A DNA stretch of 37,457 nucleotides. Source: Siminovitchia thermophila (GTDB lineage: Bacteria > Bacillota > Bacilli > Bacillales > Bacillaceae_C). Positions 1 through 8,443 of the stretch are shown here, one piece after another; position 1 is the first letter of the stretch; each line of letters begins with the position of its first letter. The notes under the pieces are model-generated. The model saw only the letters and a list, made by a program, of their open reading frames with translations. It was not told where the DNA came from and searched no databases. A program made the translations under genes and the position numbers. The stretch spans positions 1-37,457 of the forward strand of contig NZ_JAFBFH010000041.1 of assembly GCF_016909185.1 (NCBI RefSeq), written 5' to 3'.

Positions 1-93
1 AAAAATAAAATACTTGAGGTTTATTTCTTATGCCCAGATATTCCATACAAAGTAAATTGAAAAGTATTATAAAGATACTTGACTAATCGTAGG

Positions 94-140
94 AAGGGGC
101 TTGGACATAGGCAAATACGAAATAGCAAGGGGCTTGGACA
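94..140 (+). repeat. Direct repeat AAGGGGCTTGGACA, two copies
   Basis: The 14-mer AAGGGGCTTGGACA occurs at 94-107 and again at 127-140, 33 bp apart, just before a terminator hairpin. It looks like part of an intergenic repeat. No function can be read from it. Confidence 0.6.
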
Positions 141-161
141 AAACCCTGTAAACATGAAACA

Positions 162-208
162 AACCGCATGGAATCAAGTTTAAAACCTTGATTTCACGCG
201 GTTTTATT
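162..208 (+). terminator. Rho-independent terminator
   Basis: AACCGCATGGAATCAAG (162-178) pairs with CTTGATTTCACGCGGTT (187-203) with two mismatches around an 8-nt loop, followed by TTTATTCT. It would end a plus-strand transcript entering from the left of the window. A-rich flanks may also let it stop the minus-strand flavin reductase/dehydrogenase transcript. Confidence 0.75.
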
Positions 209-364
209 CTCGCGATTTTACGAATATCAATCAGCTTGCAACTTGTGTCCCAGCACCTTAACCTAGTATGAGCCTTTCACTTAAAAGGTCATAAGAGATG
301 TTGCTATCATTATTGTAAAATAAAGGGCACTTTTCTTTAAATGTTATGACTATATCCCCAACGA

Positions 365-1117
365 TTACATATTTCGCAAATCTGTGACGACATCGACTGA
401 GGAAAAATCATGATGTTTCACCAATTGGACGAGTCTTTTTGCCGTTTCTTCCGCTGAACTGAGTAATCCTTTTTCTTTATACCCTTTAAATTGATCAACA
501 AGTTCAAAATTTTTCCGATCCGTAGACCGGATTCGTTTCTGCATATCCGTATCAATGATGCCTGGAGCAACTGAAACAATTTTCACCCCATAAGGCTCCC
601 GTTTTTGCTCCAACGAAACAGCCCGGGAATAATGGTCAAGACCCGCTTTCGCGGCACAATAACTGCTCCATCCCGCATAGGCATGCCTGCCTGCTCCCGA
701 TGACACATTTACGACCCGTTTGGGAACATGTTTGTCTTTTAATCTGCGAATAAAAGCCGAAGTTAAAATCATCGGAGCTGTTAGATTAACCGCAATGTTT
801 CTTTCAATTTCCCCAACAGGATTGTCTTCCGTATTCCCGATCGGATCAATCACTCCGGCATTATTGATGAGTGTGACAGACTCTGGATAGTTTGGCATAT
901 GTGCAATCATGTTGTCCATTAAGCTGTCCAAGCCGGCAGTTTCGGCCAAATCATATTTTATAAAAGCGAGATGTACTCCCTTTTCTTCTACCAGCGCAGC
1001 CAACTCATGATTCTTTGAGCGGGCTGTACAAACAAGGATGTGATTTTCATGTAAAAGTTCTTTTGCGAGCGCCAAGCCAATACCTCTTGAAGCACCGGTT
1101 ATAAAGAAAACTTCCAT
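365..1117 (-). CDS. Short-chain dehydrogenase/reductase (sepiapterin/benzil reductase-like)
   Basis: Cytosolic NAD(P)H-dependent carbonyl reductase of the SDR superfamily, 250 aa, normal for a classical SDR. Visible motifs are the N-terminal cofactor loop TGASRGIG, the structural NNAG motif, the catalytic Ser in VVNVSSGAG, and the catalytic pair in YCAAK. The start chosen is the ATG at 1117 because an AAAGGATGG ribosome binding site lies 3-8 bp before it; the longer 262-residue reading lacks one. The closest remembered relatives are Bacillus YueD-type benzil reductases and sepiapterin-reductase-like SDRs, but the substrate cannot be read from sequence. It lies 38 bp after a flavin reductase gene on the same strand, so the two are probably co-transcribed. 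Confidence 0.85.
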   Translation of the reverse strand: MEVFFITGASRGIGLALAKELLHENHILVCTARSKNHELAALVEEKGVHLAFIKYDLAETAGLDSLMDNMIAHMPNYPESVTLINNAGVIDPIGNTEDNPVGEIERNIAVNLTAPMILTSAFIRRLKDKHVPKRVVNVSSGAGRHAYAGWSSYCAAKAGLDHYSRAVSLEQKREPYGVKIVSVAPGIIDTDMQKRIRSTDRKNFELVDQFKGYKEKGLLSSAEETAKRLVQLVKHHDFSSVDVVTDLRNM

Positions 1118-1155
1118 CGTCGACCATCCTTTCTGAATAAAAGTCTTAAGCACGA

Positions 1156-1665
1156 TTAATTATTTTCAACATCTGTATAAAATTCCGCCGGAATCGATCC
1201 GAAATGGCGTCGATGATACAGCATCGGAATGCGATTCTCTACTTGAATATCCAACACTTTCCCAATCAGAATCGTATGGTCGCCGGCTTCGACCGCCTTA
1301 AACAACTCACATTGCAATACGGAAAAAGCTCCTTCAATGACCGGCAGGCCAAATTCGGACTCGCTCCATTCGCATTGGCTGAATCTATCTACATTAGGTG
1401 TCGCAAATGTTTTGCACAATTCGACCTGATCCGCCGCAAGAATGTGAACCGCAAATTTATCGCCCTTTGTAAAAGCCTCGAGCGATGAAACGCGATGGTC
1501 GATTGACCAGAGTATAAGAAGCGGATCGAGAGAAACGGATGCAAAAGAGTTGACAGTAAGTCCAACTGGTATATTTTCGTCTGTAAACGTCGTAACAATT
1601 GTTACTCCGGTAGGATAGTTGCCAAGCGCTTCTTTAAATAACTGCTGTTTTTCTTCTTTCGTCAT
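1156..1665 (-). CDS. Flavin reductase-like FMN-binding split-barrel protein
   Basis: Protein of 169 aa belonging to the flavin reductase-like domain family (PF01613; the HpaC/NtaB-type small component of two-component flavin monooxygenases). The N-terminal YPTGVTIVTT and GLTVNSFASVSLDPLL segments are the family's flavin-binding signature, and DHTILIGKV near residue 130 is the conserved C-terminal strand. Members use NAD(P)H to reduce FMN or FAD, which is then handed to a monooxygenase. No oxygenase gene is next to it. A GAAGGGGAA ribosome binding site precedes the ATG. It is first in a likely two-gene unit with the dehydrogenase downstream. Confidence 0.88.
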   Translation of the reverse strand: MTKEEKQQLFKEALGNYPTGVTIVTTFTDENIPVGLTVNSFASVSLDPLLILWSIDHRVSSLEAFTKGDKFAVHILAADQVELCKTFATPNVDRFSQCEWSESEFGLPVIEGAFSVLQCELFKAVEAGDHTILIGKVLDIQVENRIPMLYHRRHFGSIPAEFYTDVENN

Positions 1666-2206
1666 CTTTTAATTCCCCTTCTTCCAAATTCCTCAAACTT
1701 CTTTTATATTTTAAAATATTTCAGTCATGCGGTTGCGCACATCAGTTGTTGAAGCATTGCCTCCCCTGATCTGGTAAGCCCTTGCAGGAGAGTATGCATG
1801 ATAAGCCAACCGTTTTTGCTCATAACTTCAAAAATCAAGCAGTCGTGTTGACGACCAAATCACTGTAAGCTGAGTGACATGTCCCGCCTCCGTGATACCG
1901 GCACAAATTGCGCCGACTCGAACACGGACCTCTCAGGATTCACATTTGCTCCCGCCGTAAAGCCCTCATTTTTCGCAAGCCCAGTAATTCTGTCTTCATC
2001 CATCATTTTACCATGTTTTAAAGAATACGCGCATCCCTAAGGAAAATGGATGAAATCCAACTGACAGGCTCCATGCAACTCAACCGCTTTTTTAGCTACC
2101 ATATTACGGCGATCATGAACCTTAGGGACCGTCCCTCGGGATGGTTTTCATGTGAAAGAATCTTTTATGGAAATTGAACGTAATCCCCGAGCCGTCAACC
2201 GACCGC
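1666..2206 (-). pseudogene. Intergenic region with decayed coding sequence
   Basis: No intact gene. On the minus strand an ATG near 2007 opens a frame that reads about 43 residues (it includes GFTAGANVNPERSVFESAQF) and then stops. Other frames continue with plausible protein-like sequence (PARAYQIRGGNASTTDVRNR) until a stop close to the flavin reductase start. This pattern suggests an old gene broken by frameshifts. I could not identify its family with confidence. Confidence 0.3.
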
Positions 2207-2935
2207 TCAAAATTTCAAGAAACCTTTTGACTGCAAGAATCTTAGCATATATTCTCTGCGATTCTTTGCCATAAATTCCGCCATCACATCCGTCCAGGCA
2301 TTGTCTCGTTTATTCGCTGTCCGCTGTTCATAATAATCTTTCATGATGTTATCGTAATCTTCCAGAATCCGCTCATATTTCTCCTCGTCATATGTATCTT
2401 CATGTAAAATAGCTTCGACCGGGAGACGCGGCTTTACTTCGTTGGATTCATCCGGCACGCCAACCGTCATCCCGAACAATGGCACAACAAATTCCGGCAA
2501 TTCAAGCACTTCGCTAATGAGTTCCGGATTATTCCGCACCCCTCCTATATAGCAAATTCCATACCCTTTAGATTCTGCGGCAATGACAAAGTTTTGAGCG
2601 AATAAAGCCGTATCAATCACTGAAACAAGAAAGTTTTCAGTCAATCCGGCTCGTATATCCTTTTTCTGAATTCTTGCCGCATGTTCCAGTCTCTTTAAAT
2701 CGGCACAAAAAACAAGCGCCAACGGAGCAGAATCAAATTGTTTCTGATTTTTCGACAGCTCGGCCAGCTTATTTTTTTTGACAGAATCTTTCACCCTGAT
2801 GACGGAATAAGCCTGGACAAAATTGGAGCTTGCCGCATGTTGTGCAGCGTGAAGCATCTCATAAAATATTTCATCAGAGATGGGTTCGTCTTTATATAGT
2901 CGAACAGATGAATGTGACTTTAACAGATCAAGCAT
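2207..2935 (-). CDS. NADPH-dependent oxidoreductase, NfsA/FRP-type nitroreductase family
   Basis: FMN-dependent nitroreductase-fold protein, 242 aa, close to the usual 240-250 aa for the NfsA/FRP branch. The N-terminal HSSVRLYKDEPI is the FMN-phosphate-binding arginine segment. AAQHAASSNFVQAYSVI and GICYIGGVRNNP are the central flavin-binding region, and LFGMTVGVPDESNEVKPRLP is the conserved FRP/NfsA stretch. Such enzymes reduce nitroaromatics, quinones or free flavin. The start at 2935 is supported by AAAGGATG a few bases upstream; the longer reading beginning at 2983 has none. It stands alone on the minus strand. Its neighbours also include a flavin reductase, but the long gap argues against one operon. 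Confidence 0.88.
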   Translation of the reverse strand: MLDLLKSHSSVRLYKDEPISDEIFYEMLHAAQHAASSNFVQAYSVIRVKDSVKKNKLAELSKNQKQFDSAPLALVFCADLKRLEHAARIQKKDIRAGLTENFLVSVIDTALFAQNFVIAAESKGYGICYIGGVRNNPELISEVLELPEFVVPLFGMTVGVPDESNEVKPRLPVEAILHEDTYDEEKYERILEDYDNIMKDYYEQRTANKRDNAWTDVMAEFMAKNRREYMLRFLQSKGFLKF

Positions 2936-3970
2936 ACAAACATCCTTTCTTAAAACATTTCGCAATACATCAAACATCATCATAACAAAGTTTGACTGCC
3001 CTTACAGTATATATGCTTGGCAGGACAGCGGTAACTCATCAACTATATGACAAGCCAACGTTTTTTTGACTGCTGATCGATCATCGTTTTTCTTCCGAAG
3101 TATCATTCCTCTCTCCCGATATCATTTCAGGACTTCCGCCGCAAGGACTACTTCTTCGTCCTGTTTTGGTAATCCCGGGCGGTACATTAACAATCGGCCG
3201 ACCTGTTCCTCAGCCGCCATTTTTCTCTTAACGAAGCCAGCCCCCTCAGATTGAGCGTCCAGCTCCTTCGAGTTTAACAAAAGTAATGTTGTCACTGCTG
3301 CGTGTTTCTTCTTTACCGCTTACTGATTTGATTGTTCGTGGATCTCGTTATATTACCTTATTATTTTTCAGCTTCGGAAAAAATAAAGTTGTCATCATCC
3401 TGATACTTTACATCGGATGCTGCTCCTCCTTTATTTTGTCTGAAACAACGCCCGCTTCCTTTTTCGATTCGAATCTTTTTCTCCCTTTTACCTTATTATT
3501 ACAACCGCCAACTCTTTTTTACTGAAGCATAATGCTCCGGCTTTTGGCTGCATGCGACGTTATACAAAAGGGTATTGCTGAAAAAATACACGTGATCCAA
3601 TTCATTTGATTTTATCGCTATTTCACATGTCTATTTCCCTTCCATTATATTCAAATCGAAGATAAACAGAAGGCAACTAGTTCCCTGAATATGCCTATTA
3701 AAATATGTTTGTCTGCGATTGGAATAGATTTTGCCAGCAAAAAAAACGGTTTGGACGATTCGCCTGCATAGCATATGTACAAAGAGCTAGCTTTACATTT
3801 TCGTTTATTTTTCTCATTCTTCTTCTTTCAATTTCGATCATATAATGCAAACTTGAATCCTCTGCCCATAGACTAATTATTTATTTTCAAGATTCGGCAT
3901 GAGAGTTTCCCACATTCAAATATAGTCACATAAGGTTAATGAACATTCCTTATTTTGATTAGAAACCCAA
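2936..3970. other. Non-coding interval with a possible gene remnant
   Basis: About 1 kb without a convincing gene. On the minus strand around 3135-3255 a protein-like stretch (RKMAAEEQVGRLLMYRPGLP) continues to a stop after EVVLAAEVLK, but no start or ribosome binding site precedes it. It may be the tail of a lost gene. The rest is AT-rich and shows no RNA gene that I can recognise. Confidence 0.35.
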
Positions 3971-3997
3971 ACCTTGTACAACACCGGTCATATTTTA
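3971..3997 (+). promoter_or_regulatory. Candidate sigma-K-type sporulation promoter
   Basis: CATATTTTA at 3989-3997 fits the mother-cell sigma-K -10 pattern CATAnnnTA, and AC at 3971-3972 lies 16 bp upstream, matching the loose sigma-K -35. The position, about 35 bp before the ATG at 4031, is right for a promoter. The -10 is also part of an inverted repeat CATATT-TT-AATATG. The motif is short, so chance remains possible. Confidence 0.45.
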
Positions 3998-4030
3998 ATA
4001 TGAGAACAAAGTATAAGGGAGTGAAAGCCT

Positions 4031-4729
4031 ATGAATCAATCGTATAGAAGGGGTTATGATAGCGACGACATGATCTGTGATTGTGAAGCTTGCAGAGCAG
4101 ATTTGAATCAAGTAGATGATCACCTCCGTGAAACAGAGCAAACGAATAATAGCATGGATGAAATGATGCGGCAATCCGCTGATCGTTTGTATCGAATTCC
4201 AGTATTTTTAAGCAGACCCAATGTTTTAAATGCTGTCCAAGAAGCATTTATGAGGCGTTTGATTCGTGAAATCAGAAGAGAGCTCTTGTTCCCCAGGACA
4301 TTGCCGAGAACCGAACAATACCCAGAAACGGTTTTGGAAAATGTTAGGCGTTTAGTTAATTCGAGTTATGGCTTAGTTGCAACGAATCTCAAACAATTGG
4401 AAGTTGATGTATTAGGAACGAATACCGGCAGATTTCCAACACCGAGAATAGAGTGGTTAGGATCGGAATTTTTACAAATCGAGCCAAGTATGGCCTATCA
4501 ACGGGGGCTGCCTCTCCTTCTTATTAGAGAAAGAGGCGTTGAAGGTACAGGGATTTGGAGTCCGGGCATTGCGCCTTTTTTAATCTTTTTAGAGTGGGAC
4601 CCTTCCCAACCTCTGAATGAGTTTTTCAATAGTAACGCCTGGAAAGAGGTATTAAAAAACTGGGCGCATGAGGTGAGAAATGGCTACTATATTCAAACAG
4701 AACCGGAATTTAGATACAAATCATGCTGA
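4031..4729 (+). CDS. Predicted TIR / nucleoside deoxyribosyltransferase-like protein
   Basis: 232 aa, not assigned to a named family by eye. Residues 53-175 have the layout of the TIR/NDT-like Rossmannoid fold. There is a first strand ending in IPVFLSRP, a helix, the segment ETVLENVRRLVNSSYGLVA, then SEFLQIEPSMAYQRGLPLLL. In that last segment the Glu at 151 sits where these enzymes carry a conserved or catalytic acidic residue, before the GKP/GLP-type turn. Families with this fold cleave N-glycosidic bonds (NAD+, nucleosides). The N-terminus has a CDCEAC cluster (residues 16-21) of unknown role. AAGGGAGTG precedes the ATG. It is followed 51 bp later by 4781-5473, probably one transcript from a sigma-K-like promoter. 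Catalysis is inference only. Confidence 0.55.
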   Translation: MNQSYRRGYDSDDMICDCEACRADLNQVDDHLRETEQTNNSMDEMMRQSADRLYRIPVFLSRPNVLNAVQEAFMRRLIREIRRELLFPRTLPRTEQYPETVLENVRRLVNSSYGLVATNLKQLEVDVLGTNTGRFPTPRIEWLGSEFLQIEPSMAYQRGLPLLLIRERGVEGTGIWSPGIAPFLIFLEWDPSQPLNEFFNSNAWKEVLKNWAHEVRNGYYIQTEPEFRYKSC

Positions 4730-4780
4730 CTGGAATAATGAGAGTTCAATACGCCATCAATCAACAAGGGGGTACAACGA

Positions 4781-5473
4781 GTGGCAATATTAACGAGAGG
4801 GACATGTGTTGGGGTATTATATCGGGCTAACCAAGGTGCTTCGTGTAATACGAGCGGCTATTGCGTTCACAATGGGAGATTAGTAGGCGGCGTTTTAAGT
4901 ATCGACAACAACACGATACGTGTGAGCAGAACTGTTAACAACGCTAATTTGCAGCAATATAGAGGGATCATACTAAGCCATTTGGCCATTAATGCAAATA
5001 ACCCAAGCGGCCGGCCACGCCAACAATATTTATATTTTACTACAAACCAATTGCGGAAAGTTTTAAGAACACCCTATTATGGAAGCTGCCAAACAGCTAC
5101 CCGCGATAATGTACGGGATATTATTTACCCCGGAGAATGCGTTGGCATTATGTATTATGATGTAAACGCGAATCGATACAACGTTCATTTGGGCAGGTAC
5201 CTTTATTGGGTCGGACAAAGGAGACATTGTATATTGGATGAGCGACCACAAAGTACCAACCGGCAATTTTTAAGAGCAATCTGGTATTCTCACTGGATAC
5301 TGGACCCCGCCAACCCGGCAAACATTATACCGACACCCACTTCCAGAAGCCATGCCATGGGAGAACGCCGAATTTTCGTGTATAAACTCAGAATTCCTGC
5401 AAATGGTCAATCTATACGGATTCAACGAGTCCCCGGGTCTAGGCAACGGCCAAGAAGAATCATATATCAATAG
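4781..5473 (+). CDS. Hypothetical Cys/Arg/Tyr-rich protein, partner of the TIR-like gene
   Basis: 230 aa, family not recognised. The GTG start at 4781 is chosen because AAGGGGGT lies 8 bp upstream. The protein is basic, with six cysteines (9, 22, 28, 103, 120, 150), no signal peptide and no membrane segment. Two similar strands, RGTCVGVLYRAN (6-17) and PGECVGIMYYDVN (117-129), suggest a duplicated beta-rich domain of about 110 residues. The C-terminus is an arginine-rich tail (RQRPRRIIYQ). Richness in Arg, Tyr and Cys, together with the sigma-K-like promoter upstream, would suit a spore-coat or crust protein, but this is inference. A hairpin terminator begins 28 bp after the stop. Confidence 0.6.
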   Translation: MAILTRGTCVGVLYRANQGASCNTSGYCVHNGRLVGGVLSIDNNTIRVSRTVNNANLQQYRGIILSHLAINANNPSGRPRQQYLYFTTNQLRKVLRTPYYGSCQTATRDNVRDIIYPGECVGIMYYDVNANRYNVHLGRYLYWVGQRRHCILDERPQSTNRQFLRAIWYSHWILDPANPANIIPTPTSRSHAMGERRIFVYKLRIPANGQSIRIQRVPGSRQRPRRIIYQ

Positions 5474-5500
5474 ATGCGGGGATCTGACTGAATAAAGCAA

Positions 5501-5533
5501 AACAATCAGCAGGCTTTTAGTCCGCTGATTGTT
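5501..5533. terminator. Hairpin terminator after the two-gene cassette
   Basis: AACAATCAGC (5501-5510) pairs perfectly with GCTGATTGTT (5524-5533), extended by GG/CC after a bulged A. On the plus strand the T-run is weak. On the minus strand TTTTGCTTTA follows, so it may act in both directions. Confidence 0.65.
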
Positions 5534-5770
5534 CGTTAACCAATCGGATGTTTATTGGCAGTTGATCTGCCATTTACTATTCTCGCTTTATCTCGAGTTT
5601 TTAAAGAAAGCCCCCTGCAATTCATTATTTGCTTTATCAATCGTTGAATCTTCTTTCGGAAGCGACATTCAACCAGACATGAAATAACTATTTGGAATCA
5701 ATCATGAATTCACCAATCGAGAACATTATTTTTGGCGTGATGGCCAAAAGACTTTACCGACATAAACATG

Positions 5771-5796
5771 AAAAGCCCCGGTTAAAAACCGGGACT
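5771..5796 (-). terminator. Terminator of the chemotaxis receptor gene
   Basis: On the minus strand AGTCCCGGTT - TTT - AACCGGGGCTTTT forms a GC-rich stem of at least seven perfect pairs followed by a T-run, about 15 bp after the receptor's stop codon. Confidence 0.85.
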
Positions 5797-5811
5797 GGTT
5801 ACTTATTATGT

Positions 5812-7413
5812 TTACCTTATTTTAAAGGACTCGACAGACCGGTTAAGCTGTTCAGCAAGATCGTTTAAAGCCTGGGCCGTTGAGGCTGTTTCCTCGCTAC
5901 TTGCCGCCGCTTCTTCAGTCGTAGCAGAAATGCTTTCAATAAAGGAAAGAACTTCCGCTGATTGTGCCGCCTGCTCTTCGCTGGCTCCGGCAATCTCCGT
6001 CACTTTATTTCCGGTGTCGTTCACCACGTCGATAATTTCTTTAAACGCCTCTCCGGATTTCTGAGTATATGTCAGACCGTCCTCAACCGCAGCTACGCTT
6101 CTATGCGTGTTGTCCTGCATCTCCTTAATGATATCGGTGATCTGTTTTGTCGCTTCCCCGCTTCTTTCAGCCAACTTGCGCACTTCATCGGCCACAACGG
6201 CAAAGCCACGGCCTTGTTCTCCGGCGCGGGCAGCTTCAATGGCCGCATTCAAAGCCAATAGATTCGTCTGATCCGCGATATCATCTATCACTTCTATTAT
6301 TTCTCCAATCTTATTGGAGTCTTCTTCCAACTGAGCCACTCGTTCACTAACAAGATTCGAACCTTCAACAGAAGACAACACTACTTTTTCCCCATCTTGG
6401 GCGACTTTAATGGCTCTATTAGAAAGTTCAGCAGCCTGTTCTGTATTTTGTGCGACGGCACTGATCGCATCCGATAATTCTTTAAACAACTCATTCATTG
6501 TTTGGGCTGAATTCGCCTGTTCGGTGCTGGAGCTGGCAATCTCCTCAGTAGCAGCGGATACTTGGGACGCAGAGGCTGAAAGATTCCCTGCCGCGCTCAA
6601 AATGTTTCCGACAGTCTCCCTCATCTGAAACACCATTTTATTCAGGGACTCAGCAAGCCGTCCAATCTCATCATTCGTTTGGATATTGGTTGTTACAGTC
6701 AGATCCCCTTGCGCCACCTTCTCCAACAAATCCGCCATGTGATCAAGCGGACGGGCAATGATCCTTGTGAGCATCATTCCCAAAGCAATACAAATGATTA
6801 ATGTGATGACGACGATGGCAATCATGATTTTTATCGTAGTGGAAAAAGTTTTATTAGAATTATCATATTCTTCTTTCGAAAGCGACATGTCCAATTCCCA
6901 TATCTCTTCGAGACTATTTGTTAATCGATTGTGATAGCCATACAAATCGTCATCCAGTTGTGGAAAGCTTCTCCGATCCGCGACAACCGACTGGATTGCT
7001 TGATCCATTAAATCGTTATAGGCTTTGAAGTCCGCCATAAACATGTCATGAAACTCTTGCGCCTCCTGTTGCGCTTCTTTAGGTTGATTTTTATAAGAAT
7101 CGGTGTAAATGCCAATATCTTCTTCAATATCTTTCCTGACTTGCTTTAATTCTTCGGTCTTTGCCTCCAGGTTCTCATTATCCTCAGAAGTGGCTATGTC
7201 ACGCCAAGTAATCCTTAATTGCAAGAGTCCATTCTGGGCTTGTGCCATATTTTCCATTGGCTTCAATGCATCCGTGTACATTTCAGAACCAATATCATGA
7301 ATTCTACTCATATTTGCCATGGCATAAATGCTCACACCGGCAAGTATGACAGCAATGAGAATAAAAGTCGACAGTAATTTAAATGATGTTTTTTTATTTA
7401 GGAACCAACGCAT
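5812..7413 (-). CDS. Methyl-accepting chemotaxis protein
   Basis: Transmembrane chemoreceptor of 533 aa that signals to CheA/CheW to set flagellar rotation. TM1 is about residues 14-33. A helical extracytoplasmic domain of about 160 aa fits a four-helix-bundle (4HB_MCP) sensor rather than a Cache domain. TM2 is about 194-215, HAMP about 216-268, then a long coiled coil with the invariant hairpin tip ([20 protein letters not shown]). The start at 7413 is favoured because AAAGGATG sits 6 bp before it; the reading from 7479 adds 22 charged residues before TM1 without a ribosome binding site. No other chemotaxis gene is adjacent and the ligand is unknown. Confidence 0.95.
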   Translation of the reverse strand: MRWFLNKKTSFKLLSTFILIAVILAGVSIYAMANMSRIHDIGSEMYTDALKPMENMAQAQNGLLQLRITWRDIATSEDNENLEAKTEELKQVRKDIEEDIGIYTDSYKNQPKEAQQEAQEFHDMFMADFKAYNDLMDQAIQSVVADRRSFPQLDDDLYGYHNRLTNSLEEIWELDMSLSKEEYDNSNKTFSTTIKIMIAIVVITLIICIALGMMLTRIIARPLDHMADLLEKVAQGDLTVTTNIQTNDEIGRLAESLNKMVFQMRETVGNILSAAGNLSASASQVSAATEEIASSSTEQANSAQTMNELFKELSDAISAVAQNTEQAAELSNRAIKVAQDGEKVVLSSVEGSNLVSERVAQLEEDSNKIGEIIEVIDDIADQTNLLALNAAIEAARAGEQGRGFAVVADEVRKLAERSGEATKQITDIIKEMQDNTHRSVAAVEDGLTYTQKSGEAFKEIIDVVNDTGNKVTEIAGASEEQAAQSAEVLSFIESISATTEEAAASSEETASTAQALNDLAEQLNRSVESFKIR

Positions 7414-8299
7414 CTTTATCATCCTTTCGCTGTGTTTCTTCGTTCCACGATCTCTATCCCTGTTCGGTGAAGCGTCCAATCAGGAATGTAAATGTTCCAG
7501 AAATTCCAAGAAGAGTATATAAAGCCGATGGTAGCCCAAATGTATTCAGGTCTTCACACATGATAAACCGCGTATATATAACAATGGCGCTTTTCCGAGG
7601 AATAAAACGATTCCAATCGGCTTATAGGCACCCTCAAAAAATAAGCATCCTTGGAAGTTGGATCTTCATGTTTGAATCAAACAAAAATTTTATGTTACAT
7701 GCATTACTCAATCATACTCCTTTCGAACAGCCACAAAAAAACCCCGTATAGGGGACAATATTGTGGACAGAAAAGTTTTATCGGTATAGTAACTACGAGC
7801 GGAGCAGCCTGACATGTTTCAGTAATGTCAGTAACAATTTTAACTGCCAGGCTACATAAAATGATCGCCTTATTTAATGTATCGGCTGATTTCATTACAA
7901 TAATAGTGTTTTTTTAAAAAAATCATTGACAATTGAATGAAAAATGTAAATCCGTCAGCCAGATTACCCGCGTTCGGTCGAACACCGGACTGTAAACACC
8001 CCTCGAATTTATCTATTTCCGTTCCTTGACCGGGGGGGGTGACAAGCAGAATACAATGCGAAATAAACATATCATTTTGATGTTGTGGGTTTATTGATGG
8101 ATACTCAAATGTTATTGAAGACAGTTTGAGCACTTTTGCTGGATACTGCATTGGCGCCGGGAAATCTACTGTTGATCGGCATGTCGCCATGGCAGGGAGC
8201 ACAAATTGATTCCAACTGTGTAACGTAATCCGGCTTATGTATTTTCAAGCGGGAAATGGCCAACCGAAGTAGATGACAGGCAAGCATTTAAAAAGGCCC
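7414..8299. other. Non-coding interval with decayed sequence
   Basis: Nearly 0.9 kb without an intact gene. On the minus strand, 7470-7680 contains hydrophobic protein-like pieces in different frames (PIGIVLFLGKAPLLYIRGL; then [20 protein letters not shown], ending at a TAG near the receptor gene), as expected from a broken membrane-protein gene. A further minus-strand piece at 8105-8287 (VTQLESICAPCHGDMPINSR) has no ribosome binding site and reads like another remnant. I recognise no RNA gene. Confidence 0.35.
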
Positions 8300-8336
8300 A
8301 AAAAGACACTGTTCCACGTTTTTAAGAAACAGCGTC
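8300..8336 (-). terminator. Terminator downstream of the metallo-hydrolase/ABC operon
   Basis: Minus strand GACGCTGTTTC (8336-8326) pairs with GGAACAGTGTC (8315-8305) through nine canonical and two G-U pairs, followed by TTTTTGGGCC. It is 108 bp past the metallo-hydrolase stop. A near twin lies at 32837-32867. Confidence 0.7.
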
Positions 8337-8339
8337 ATA

Positions 8340-8385
8340 TCATTAGACCGGGCTTAAACGAGCGAGTTCCACCTGTCAGGCATTA
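8340..8385 (-). other. Degenerate tRNA-Val-like 3' fragment (possible old attachment site)
   Basis: Minus-strand sequence CCTGACAGGTGGAACTCGCT, then GTTTAAGCCCGGTCTAAT, aligns with the cleaner tRNA-Val(GAC) 3' half at 32887-32933 with several substitutions and small gaps. Downstream, the next 15 bases (AACAGCGTCATATCA on the plus strand, 8328-8342) are identical to 32859-32873. It is far too decayed to be a working tRNA and has no 5' half. Confidence 0.45.
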
Positions 8386-8443
8386 AAAAGTGAATCCTTT
8401 TAACTTAAAAAAGCATGAATTGTCCGACGGAAAGATCGATTCT

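Noticed and set aside
3066-3525. Two short plus-strand readings in the gap after the nitroreductase
   Set aside because: No ribosome binding sites, low-complexity Ser/Leu/Phe composition and no protein-like pattern.
7383-7751. Plus-strand reading of 122 residues opposite the chemoreceptor start
   Set aside because: Antisense to a certain gene at its start, without a ribosome binding site.
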